Source: Pseudomonadota bacterium
Lineage (GTDB): Bacteria > Pseudomonadota > Alphaproteobacteria > Rhizobiales > Rhizobiaceae
Length of the DNA: 15,386 nucleotides
Assembly: GCA_023399635.1 (NCBI GenBank)
Contig: JAEWOP010000193.1
Location: forward strand, 1-15,386
Direction: 5' to 3'
Below, piece after piece: positions 1-6,727 of this stretch (position 1 is the stretch's first letter; every line of letters begins with the position of its first letter). The notes under the pieces are model-generated. The model was not told the origin of the DNA and did not search any database. It saw nothing but the letters and a program-made list of their open reading frames with translations. The position numbers were made by a program, and so were the translations under genes.

Positions 1-1166
1 TCTACGAGCGGCTCGAGATCCGCGACGCCATGGCCTATTTCCGCCTTACCTGCCAGCCGGCCGACGACCTCGCCTTCGAGCGGATCGTCAACACACCGAA
101 GCGCGGGCTGGGTGACACGACTGTGCACACGCTCCACGACTATGCCCGCGCCCGCGACATTCCGATGCTGGCTGCCGCAGCCGAGATCATCGAGACAGAT
201 GAGCTGAAACCGAAGGCGCGCAAGGCGCTGTTCGACGTGATTCAATATTTCAGGAATTGGCAGGAACGGCTTGAGAAGATTCCGCATATCGAGCTTGCCG
301 AACAGATCCTCGAAGAGTCCGGCTATACCGACATGTGGAAGAACGACAAGTCGGCGGAAGCTCCAGGGCGGCTGGAAAACCTGAAGGAACTGATCCGCTC
401 CATGGAGCAGTTCGAGTCCATGCGGGGCTTTCTCGAGCACGTCTCGCTGGTCATGGATGCCGAGCAGAACGAGGATCTCGACGCTGTCTCGATCATGACG
501 CTGCATTCCGCCAAGGGGCTGGAATTTGACACCGTCTTCCTGCCCGGTTGGGAGGAAGGCCTGTTTCCGCACCAGCGCGCGCTCGACGAAGGCGGCCGCT
601 CGGGGCTGGAGGAGGAACGGCGGCTGGCCTATGTCGGCATTACCCGCGCCAAGCGGCGCTGCCACATCTGGTTCGTCTCCAACCGCCGCATCCACGGGCT
701 CTGGCAGTCGACCATGCCCTCGCGTTTCCTCGACGAACTGCCAGCCCATCACGTCGATGTCGCCGCCTCGGAGTCAAATTACGGCGGCTATGGCGGGCGC
801 GGCGGCTATGGCCAGTCGCGCTTCGACAAGGCCGATCCCTTCGCCAACACCTATTCCACCCCCGGTTGGAAGCGCGCCCAGGCCAACCAGACGAATGCCA
901 CCCGCGACAACTGGGGCACCCGCTCCGGCCATGCGGTAGAGCGCATCGGCTACGGCGAGAGCGGCCCGCGCACCCGCACCATTGACGGCGAGTTGGTGGC
1001 GAAGTCCGTCGCCGACACACCATCGCAATTTTCCGTCGGCGAACGCGTCTTCCACATCAAGTTCGGCAACGGCAACATTGCCGCGATCGAAGGCAACAAG
1101 CTGACCATCGATTTCGACAAGGCGGGTCAGAAGCGGGTGCTGGAGGGGTTTGTGGAGCGGGTTTGA
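1..1166 (+). CDS. uvrD: UvrD/PcrA-type ATP-dependent DNA helicase, C-terminal part (5' end outside window)
   Basis: This is a superfamily 1A 3'-5' DNA helicase that unwinds duplex DNA in nucleotide excision and mismatch repair. The reading frame is open from base 3 and about 387 residues are visible; the ATG at 30 is internal, because the codons before it already read YERLEIRDA, a conserved UvrD/PcrA stretch. Helicase signatures seen are the IVNTPKRGLG segment, motif V around IMTLHSAKGLEFDTVFLPG, and motif VI around ERRLAYVGITRAKRR with its arginine finger. A Gly/Tyr-rich linker (bases about 775-825) follows. The last ~45 residues (VGERVFHIKFGNG onward) fit the Tudor-like tail that lets UvrD/PcrA bind RNA polymerase. 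Walker A and the other N-terminal motifs are off the left edge. The next gene starts 37 bases downstream on the same strand with no terminator between, so read-through into it is likely. UvrD versus PcrA is naming only. Confidence 0.95.
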   Translation, partial: YERLEIRDAMAYFRLTCQPADDLAFERIVNTPKRGLGDTTVHTLHDYARARDIPMLAAAAEIIETDELKPKARKALFDVIQYFRNWQERLEKIPHIELAEQILEESGYTDMWKNDKSAEAPGRLENLKELIRSMEQFESMRGFLEHVSLVMDAEQNEDLDAVSIMTLHSAKGLEFDTVFLPGWEEGLFPHQRALDEGGRSGLEEERRLAYVGITRAKRRCHIWFVSNRRIHGLWQSTMPSRFLDELPAHHVDVAASESNYGGYGGRGGYGQSRFDKADPFANTYSTPGWKRAQANQTNATRDNWGTRSGHAVERIGYGESGPRTRTIDGELVAKSVADTPSQFSVGERVFHIKFGNGNIAAIEGNKLTIDFDKAGQKRVLEGFVERV

Positions 1167-1202
1167 AGGCGAAAAAGCTAATGGAGAACGGGGTGGAGAG
1201 AA

Positions 1203-3113
1203 ATGGGACTAATCCCGTTAAAACGCATCGATAGCTTTTGTCGCTATCGCTCCATCGATTATGCGATAAACGAACAGGTAATCGAAACTGTTCGGAGTCT
1301 TGATGAAAGACACGAGATAGAACCGTGGCTTACCGCAATACTCAATGACACGAACAGCACACCCCACGGCCCCGCTGAGATAGTTGACATACTAACTCAC
1401 AAGTTGACGGTCCATGGCGAAGAACGCCTTGCCGCCTTCATTCTAAAAGGAAAATCCTTCTCTACGGTTCGTCCTTCCCATGTTAGTCATCAGATCTTTA
1501 GGTTAAACAGGATCTCGGGTCTTGGGATTGCAGTGTTTTGCGCCACCGGGAACGTTCTCGACGATGTAAAGGAGGAGTTCCTGCACACCATCTCCGGGAT
1601 CGGTTGTGACTATACGTTCCTAGATGCCAGCGACCTTGCGAAAGTCTTCATTGGTTATGGATATATCTGCCCTCGGGATGGGAGTCGCATCGCAAAAGGC
1701 AGATGCCAATGCGGTTACACTCCAAGTGTCCACCCCTCCAACGTTCTCCAAGAAGAAGCTCTCCGCTGCTTATCTGATACCCACGCAGAAGGCGACCGCT
1801 CTGGAGCAGTGATTCTTCCGACGGGAGCAGGTAAGACGCGAATTGCGGCTAGCGACATCAAACGGCAAGATCCTGATCTCGCTCTATATGTAGCTCATTC
1901 TCACGAGATCCTTGAGGACGCAGAGACCGAGTTTCTCAGGCACTTTGATGCTGAGCAAGTGAAACGATTCGCCTCTCGACCGTCGATGAACGAGCTTAGG
2001 AAGGTGAACCTGATTACAATCCAGACGCTCTACAAGAATTTGCACGTTTTTGACGGCACAGCAGTGACGTACATGGTTGTCGATGAGTTCCACCACGCAG
2101 CTGCCGCCAGCTATCGACGAGTCATCGATCACCTGAGACCGTCCTTTCTTCTGGGTCTTACGGCCACACCGTTTCGAGCTGACCAGAAGGATGTCTTATC
2201 AATATGCGAAAATAGAGCGATCGTTTCCTATGATCTGCGCGATGGGATCAACTTCGGCATCCTTTGCCCATATCATTATTTTGGGTGCTTTGATGATATT
2301 GACTACTCTAAGATAAGGCACAATGGCATTCGCTACGATGTGCGTGATCTAGAGCGAAAACTAGTCGTTCCTGAACGTCATCGAGCAATCATCAGCAAAT
2401 GGCAGGATAAGGCGGAAGGCAAATCGACGTTAGCTTTTTGCTGCTCACATGAGCATGCCGTGAGGCTTGCTGCGACGTTCGCCTCGGCTGGAATAGAAGC
2501 TGCACCGTACCTTTCAACTACCAACACAGCTGAGCGCGCAAAAATCCGTGAAGAGTTTCGCAGAGGGCAGATTAAGATACTATGCGCAGTTGATATCCTT
2601 AACGAAGGTGTGGATCTACCATTCGTAGAATGTCTACTATTTGTGAGGCCCACTGAGTCAAAACGGGTTTTCTACCAGCAACTGGGCAGAGGGCTGCGAC
2701 ACCACGTTGGCAAGCAAATTTGCACCGTAATCGACTTCATCGGAAATTTCCGTAACGCTTATAAGTTGGAGGAGTACCACGGACTTGAGCCAGCGGATGA
2801 CGCAGCAATCACGGGACAAGATGAAATCTACCGCGAGGTTCGCCAGCACGTTGAGTTTCCTCTGAGTTGCAAGGTGGAGTTTGAGGACCGTGTGATCGAC
2901 ATATTCGGCTTTCAAACGCTAAATCCACGCTACGCCACCCGGCAAAACATCGACAAGATATTGATCTATCAGTATCGACGGTTGGAACGAGTACTTGGTT
3001 ACGCTCCAAACAAGCGGGATGTGGATATGTCATGCTTGCTGGGTAGCAATTTTTATAAGGATATCTTTGGCTCTTGGGAGCGATTTGAGGAACGTATCAA
3101 GTCTGCAGGATAA
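1203..3113 (+). CDS. DEAD/DEAH-box superfamily 2 helicase with an N-terminal nuclease-like region and C-terminal HNH-repeat-like domain; candidate defence gene
   Basis: 636 residues. The helicase core is complete: Walker A LPTGAGKT (205-212), motif II DEFH (294-297) in VVDEFHHAA, motif III LTATPFR (319-325), motif V-like VDILNEGVDLP (463-473) and motif VI YQQLGRGLR (491-499). It is closest to the Res/type III restriction and UvrB-like helicases. Residues ~55-150 resemble a restriction-endonuclease-like fold (HGPAEIVDI, AAFILKGKSF, then QIFRL), but the expected acidic residue before LK is Ile. A small Cys cluster (C156, C168, C170) may bind zinc. Residues ~588-634 (YRRLERVLGYAPNKRDV, then FGSWERFEERI) resemble the homing-endonuclease-associated repeat, a DNA-binding module. 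The region is clearly AT-richer than its neighbours by eye and uses rarer codons, suggesting transfer. A GGTGGAG at 1192-1198 precedes the ATG. The stop lies 5 bases from the convergent hxlR stop. The helicase call is firm; a nuclease or anti-phage role is inference. Confidence 0.85.
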   Translation: MGLIPLKRIDSFCRYRSIDYAINEQVIETVRSLDERHEIEPWLTAILNDTNSTPHGPAEIVDILTHKLTVHGEERLAAFILKGKSFSTVRPSHVSHQIFRLNRISGLGIAVFCATGNVLDDVKEEFLHTISGIGCDYTFLDASDLAKVFIGYGYICPRDGSRIAKGRCQCGYTPSVHPSNVLQEEALRCLSDTHAEGDRSGAVILPTGAGKTRIAASDIKRQDPDLALYVAHSHEILEDAETEFLRHFDAEQVKRFASRPSMNELRKVNLITIQTLYKNLHVFDGTAVTYMVVDEFHHAAAASYRRVIDHLRPSFLLGLTATPFRADQKDVLSICENRAIVSYDLRDGINFGILCPYHYFGCFDDIDYSKIRHNGIRYDVRDLERKLVVPERHRAIISKWQDKAEGKSTLAFCCSHEHAVRLAATFASAGIEAAPYLSTTNTAERAKIREEFRRGQIKILCAVDILNEGVDLPFVECLLFVRPTESKRVFYQQLGRGLRHHVGKQICTVIDFIGNFRNAYKLEEYHGLEPADDAAITGQDEIYREVRQHVEFPLSCKVEFEDRVIDIFGFQTLNPRYATRQNIDKILIYQYRRLERVLGYAPNKRDVDMSCLLGSNFYKDIFGSWERFEERIKSAG

Positions 3114-3118
3114 CGCCC

Positions 3119-3538
3119 CTACCCCCGCTCCTCCCGCTCCCTGAACGCCGCCCGCGCCTTCTCGATCGTCGCGTGGTGCTTTTCCGCCCAGATCCACACC
3201 CCGCAGAAGGCTTCGCCGAGGCTGTGGCCGAGGTCGGTGAGGGTATAGTCCACATGCGGCGGGATGACGGGATGGACGGTGCGGGAAACGAGGCCGTCGC
3301 GTTCCATGTCGCGCAGGGTCTTGGTCAGCATCTTCTGGCTGATGCCGCCGACATGGCGGCCGACTTCGGTGAAGCGGAGCGTTCCGTGCTCTTCCAGCGT
3401 TTCGAGGATCAGCATGGTCCACTTGTCGGCCACCTGTCCGATGATGCCGCGCACCAGTTCCTCGATCGCCGGATCGATTTCCTCCGGGATTTCGCGGGTG
3501 GTGTGAGAACTTTCTTTCGCAGCTGCGCCCTGTGACAC
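3119..3538 (-). CDS. HxlR-family winged-helix transcriptional regulator
   Basis: DNA-binding repressor or activator of the HxlR/MarR-like group. I choose the GTG at 3538 (139 residues): an AAGGAG box at 3546-3551 sits 7 bases upstream, whereas the longer open frame to 3622 would run through the promoter region and adds a basic tail foreign to the family. The winged helix covers residues ~25-105: the DKWTMLILETL helix, then FTEVGRHVGGISQKMLTKTL as recognition region, then the wing (DGLVSRTV, PPHVDYTLTDLG). The only cysteine is C112, so it lacks the N-terminal redox cysteine of quinone or aldehyde sensors such as HypR. It is divergent from the SDR gene with about 104 bases between starts, so it most likely controls that gene and itself. 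Its ligand cannot be read from the sequence. Confidence 0.92.
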   Translation of the reverse strand: MSQGAAAKESSHTTREIPEEIDPAIEELVRGIIGQVADKWTMLILETLEEHGTLRFTEVGRHVGGISQKMLTKTLRDMERDGLVSRTVHPVIPPHVDYTLTDLGHSLGEAFCGVWIWAEKHHATIEKARAAFREREERG

Positions 3539-3642
3539 AGACACTCTCCTTTTGGTGCGTATAGAACTTTCGGGTGCCTTCTTTCTAAGGGAAAGCATGG
3601 GCCATATCTTCCCGTCACGCAACCACGAACGGAGACAGACGC
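3539..3642. promoter_or_regulatory. Divergent hxlR / SDR intergenic region
   Basis: These 104 bases lie between the two divergent starts and must hold both promoters and the likely HxlR operator. Small symmetric elements are visible: CTTTC-TAAGG-GAAAG at 3581-3595, and two GGTGC copies in direct orientation at about 3554 and 3574. The SDR ribosome binding site is GGAGA at 3631-3635, 7 bases before its ATG. No convincing -35/-10 pair could be picked on either strand, so operator placement is a guess. Confidence 0.4.
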
Positions 3643-4401
3643 ATGAAGACGACAGGCAACACCATCCTCATCACCGGCGGCAACTCCGGCATCGGGCGGG
3701 CGCTGGCGGAGGCCTTCCACGCCCGCGGCAACAAGGTGATCATCACCGGCCGTCGCCGGCAGACGCTCGACGAAGTCTCCGCCGTCAATCCCGGCATGGT
3801 CGCCATGACGCTCGACTTCGGTGATGCAGACGGCATTAAGGCCTTTGCCGAACGCCTCGTTTCCGAGCACCCGGGCCTCAACGCCGTGATCAACAATGCC
3901 GGCATCATGAAGCGAGAGGATCTGACAACTGCCCCCGGCTATCTGCAGACGGCGGAAGAAACGATAGCCACCAACCTGCTGGGGCCGATCCGCCTGACGG
4001 CAGCCCTCCTGCCGCATCTCCTGAAGCAGCAGAATGCGACGATCCTCACGGTCTCTTCCGGCCTTGCCTTCGTGCCCATGGCGGCGAGCCCCACCTATTC
4101 GGCAACCAAGGCGGCGCTCCATTCCTATACGATGGGCCTGCGCCAGCAGCTCAAAAACACACCGGTGGAGGTGATCGAGATCGTGCCACCTTACGTCCAG
4201 ACGACGCTGATGGGCGAGCGCCAGGCCAATGATCCGACGGCCATGCCGCTTGCCGACTTCATCCGCGAGGTGATGGACATCCTGACAAACCAGCCGGAGG
4301 CGCAGGAAGTGGTGGTAGAGCGGTGCAAGCCGCTTCGTAATGCTGCCGAAACTGGCAACATGGGCAAGATGTTCGAGATCATCAGCGGCCTCGATCACTG
4401 A
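3643..4401 (+). CDS. Short-chain dehydrogenase/reductase (SDR), classical type
   Basis: 252 residues, the usual length for a classical SDR, predicted to be a cytoplasmic NAD(P)(H)-dependent oxidoreductase. The Rossmann nucleotide motif TGGNSGIG is at residues 11-18; the arginines after beta-2 (ITGRRRQ) favour NADPH. NNAG is at 84-87, the structural Asn in ATNLLGP is N111, catalytic Ser is in TVSSG (138-139), and the YxxxK pair is Y152/K156 in YSATKAA. All catalytic residues are present, so it should be active. The sequence resembles the DltE/YqjQ-like SDR group; the substrate is unknown. The ATG has GGAGA 7 bases upstream. Its position beside a divergent HxlR gene suggests induction by a small molecule, perhaps an electrophile or aldehyde that it reduces (inference). 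A strong hairpin follows the stop. Confidence 0.93.
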   Translation: MKTTGNTILITGGNSGIGRALAEAFHARGNKVIITGRRRQTLDEVSAVNPGMVAMTLDFGDADGIKAFAERLVSEHPGLNAVINNAGIMKREDLTTAPGYLQTAEETIATNLLGPIRLTAALLPHLLKQQNATILTVSSGLAFVPMAASPTYSATKAALHSYTMGLRQQLKNTPVEVIEIVPPYVQTTLMGERQANDPTAMPLADFIREVMDILTNQPEAQEVVVERCKPLRNAAETGNMGKMFEIISGLDH

Positions 4402-4407
4402 TCCCTC

Positions 4408-4450
4408 AGAGCAGGCAAGGGGCGAGTACTTCTTCCCCCTTGCCCGCTCT
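4408..4450 (+). terminator. Intrinsic terminator-like hairpin after the SDR gene
   Basis: A near-perfect inverted repeat begins 7 bases after the SDR stop. The arm at 4408-4422 pairs with 4436-4450 in 14 of 15 positions, with a single A/C mismatch (4413/4445) and a 13-base loop. The stem is GC-rich but there is no T run after it, only CCCTCC, so it may act as a weak terminator or an mRNA 3' stabiliser. It separates the SDR from the dehydrogenase gene. Confidence 0.6.
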
Positions 4451-4499
4451 CCCTCCGCCGCTAGGTGAGGCCCCTTAGCTGCTAGCCGAGGAGTTCCCC

Positions 4500-5501
4500 A
4501 TGAAAGCCATCGTCACCGCGCCGGGCGGACTGGACGCCCTGAAGCTTGTCGACCTGCCCGATCCCGGCAAGCCCGGCCCGGGCGAGATCCGCGTTGCGCT
4601 GCACGGCAGTTCGATCAACTTCCACGACTATGGCGTGGCGAGCGGCAGGATGCCAAGCGACGGGCGCGTGCTTCTGGCCGATGGCGCCGGAGTGGTGGAG
4701 GAGGTCGGCGAAGGCGTCACCGAGTTCTCGCCGGGCGACCATGTCGTCTCCTGCTTCTTCCCCGACTGGCAGGATGGACCGCCGACCTCCGGCAATTTCT
4801 CCCGCGTCCCCGGAGACGGCATCGACGGCTACGCAACAGAATACGCGGTGCGCCCCGCGACCGCCTTCACCCATGCCCCAGAGGGTTTCTCGCATGTGGA
4901 AGCGGCAACGATCACCACGGCGGGGCTGACGGCCTGGCGGGCGCTGGTGGAGCTCGGCAAGCTGAAGGCCGGCGACACGGTGCTGGCGCTCGGCACCGGC
5001 GGTGTCTCCATTTTCGCCCTGCAGATCGCCCGGGCCATGGGTGCCCGCGTCGCCATCACCTCTTCATCGGATGAGAAGCTGGAGCGGGCGCGCCAGATGG
5101 GCGCGGAGTTCACCCTCAACTACAAGCGGGAGGAGAACTGGGGCAAAAAAGTCATGGATTGGACCGGCGGCCGCGGCGTCGATCACGTGGTCGAGGTTGG
5201 CGGTCCCGGAACGCTCGCCCAGTCAATCCAGGCGGTAGCGCTTGGTGGACGCATCACGCTGATCGGCGTCCTGACCGGCGTCAGCGGCGAGGTCCCGACG
5301 GCCGCCTTGATGGGCAAGCAAGTAGTGCTATCGGGCATCATTGTTGGCAGCCGCCGGCACCAGCAGAACTTCGTCAGGGCGCTTGATGGCGGCCTCTTCA
5401 AGCCGGTGATCGACCGCGTCTTCCCGCTGGAGAAACTTGCAGATGCCTTCCGGTACGAGGAAAGCGGCGGTCATTTCGGCAAGATCGCCATCGAATGGTA
5501 G
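4500..5501 (+). CDS. Zinc-binding-type/quinone-oxidoreductase-like MDR alcohol dehydrogenase
   Basis: 333 residues, typical of the medium-chain dehydrogenase/reductase superfamily (COG0604-like). The N-terminal GroES-like domain spans ~1-125 (PGPGEIRVALHGSSIN; GDHVVSCFFPDW) and the Rossmann domain ~140-270, with the nucleotide loop LGTGGVS at 164-170. Residues ITSSSDEKLERARQMGA follow beta-2; Ser residues there fit NADPH preference. The catalytic-zinc Cys/His set of classical alcohol dehydrogenases is not apparent: the usual Cys position reads NFHDYGVASG, so this is more likely a zinc-independent reductase acting on quinones, enals or similar. The ATG is preceded by GAGGAG at 4488-4493. The M20 hydrolase begins 74 bases downstream on the same strand, so co-transcription is possible but no functional link is evident. 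Substrate unknown. Confidence 0.9.
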   Translation: MKAIVTAPGGLDALKLVDLPDPGKPGPGEIRVALHGSSINFHDYGVASGRMPSDGRVLLADGAGVVEEVGEGVTEFSPGDHVVSCFFPDWQDGPPTSGNFSRVPGDGIDGYATEYAVRPATAFTHAPEGFSHVEAATITTAGLTAWRALVELGKLKAGDTVLALGTGGVSIFALQIARAMGARVAITSSSDEKLERARQMGAEFTLNYKREENWGKKVMDWTGGRGVDHVVEVGGPGTLAQSIQAVALGGRITLIGVLTGVSGEVPTAALMGKQVVLSGIIVGSRRHQQNFVRALDGGLFKPVIDRVFPLEKLADAFRYEESGGHFGKIAIEW

Positions 5502-5575
5502 GGCAGTGACAGTTCTGCCGGCTTGCTCTCCCCTTCCTGTGCCGATACCTCTTGGCTGCAGTAACGGGGGCTTGC

Positions 5576-6721
5576 ATGTTTCTTACCAACGAGGACGCTA
5601 TCGAACTCGCAGCCTGGCGACAAAAGCTGCACGCCATGCCGGAAGTGTCCGGACAGGAGGTGGCGACCGCCGCAGAGGTGATTGCCTTTCTGGCAGGTGC
5701 CGCGCCTGATCACGTCATCTCCGGTCTTGGCGGCACTGGTGTCGCCGCCGTGTTCGACGGGACGGACGATGGCCCGACGGTCCTTTTCCGCAGTGAGATC
5801 GATGCGCTTCCGATCGAGGAGATCTCCGACATTCCGCATCGTTCGCGTCTCCGAGGTAAAGGGCATATGTGCGGCCACGACGGACATACCGCAACGGTTG
5901 CCGCTCTTGCCCGAGGCTTTGCGAAGCAGCGTCCAAAACGGGGCCGGGTCGTTCTGCTGTTCCAACCTGCCGAGGAAACGGGCGCCGGCGCGGCGGCTGT
6001 GATGGACGATGAGCGGTTTGAACAGATCAGGCCGGATTACGCCTTTTCGCTGCACAACCTGCCGGGGCTTCCTCTCGGGCATATATGGCTGAAGGAGGGG
6101 ATCGCGAACTGCGCCTCACGCGGCCTCAAGATCTCCCTGACAGGTAAAACGGCGCATGCCTCCATGCCGGAAACCGGAACCTCGCCAATGCGCGCAATAG
6201 CTGACCTGATGCCGGCGCTGACGGATCTCAGCCGCGGCACTGTCGCCGGCGGCGATCTGGTGCTGGCTACCATCGGGCATGTGACAATGGGCGAAGCGGC
6301 TTTCGGCATTGCTCCTGCGCATGCTGAACTTTGGGTAACGCTGCGGACGACAACCGACGACCAGATGCAGTCACTGGTGGACTCAGCCGAACGATTGGCG
6401 AGCAAAGCAGCGGAGATGGACGGGCTGGCACTGGAGATGAGCTATCACGAGATCTTCCACCACTGCGAGAACCATCCCGAGGCCGTCGCATTGCTGCGGC
6501 AGGCCTTGGACGACGAGGGGATGCGGCATGAACCAGGTGAGGCATTGCGAGCATCGGAGGATTTTGGCCGCTTCGGCGCCGTATCCAGATCGGCGATGTT
6601 CTATCTCGGTGCTGGCGAGAAGCACCCTGCCCTGCACAATCCCGACTATGACTACCCGGACGACCTGATCCCGCTGGGCGCGCGCGTGTTCATGCGTACC
6701 GCACGTAACCTGCTTGGCTAA
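5576..6721 (+). CDS. M20D-family metal-dependent amidohydrolase (hippurate hydrolase / N-acyl-amino-acid deacylase-like)
   Basis: 381 residues from the ATG at 5576, the normal length of HipO/IAA-amino-acid hydrolase-like enzymes; a TTG at 5552 in the same frame would add 8 residues but the ATG has a G-run (5566-5570) 5 bases upstream and fits the family better. It hydrolyses an N-acyl or amide bond using two metal ions. Seen are the FRSEIDALPIEE box (usually RADMDALP), MCGHDGHTA with metal ligands C99 and H101, the catalytic Glu pair in FQPAEETGAG (133-134), the HN pair at H160, and the C-terminal LHNPDYDYPDD with metal ligand H354. A lid/dimerisation domain lies between ~170 and 290. All ligands are intact. 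There is no signal peptide, so it is cytoplasmic. It ends 6 bases before the convergent transpeptidase gene. The substrate cannot be assigned. Confidence 0.93.
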   Translation: MFLTNEDAIELAAWRQKLHAMPEVSGQEVATAAEVIAFLAGAAPDHVISGLGGTGVAAVFDGTDDGPTVLFRSEIDALPIEEISDIPHRSRLRGKGHMCGHDGHTATVAALARGFAKQRPKRGRVVLLFQPAEETGAGAAAVMDDERFEQIRPDYAFSLHNLPGLPLGHIWLKEGIANCASRGLKISLTGKTAHASMPETGTSPMRAIADLMPALTDLSRGTVAGGDLVLATIGHVTMGEAAFGIAPAHAELWVTLRTTTDDQMQSLVDSAERLASKAAEMDGLALEMSYHEIFHHCENHPEAVALLRQALDDEGMRHEPGEALRASEDFGRFGAVSRSAMFYLGAGEKHPALHNPDYDYPDDLIPLGARVFMRTARNLLG

Positions 6722-6727
6722 CCTGCC

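Noticed and set aside
526..985. Overlapping plus- and minus-strand open frames inside uvrD
   Set aside because: They are out-of-frame Arg/Ala/Ser/Pro-rich translations of high-GC coding DNA without start signals.
1167..1202. Search for attachment sites or direct repeats flanking the AT-rich helicase gene
   Set aside because: No matching repeat or inverted repeat was seen between this segment and the bases after the helicase stop, and there is no integrase or tRNA, so a mobile element boundary cannot be supported.
3409..4398. A 329-codon minus-strand open frame opposite the SDR gene
   Set aside because: It is a high-GC shadow of the SDR and hxlR coding strands; it lacks family motifs and a ribosome site and overlaps two well-supported genes.
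5505..5522. Short GGCAG...CTGCC hairpin after the dehydrogenase stop
   Set aside because: Only five base pairs and no T tract; too weak to call a terminator.
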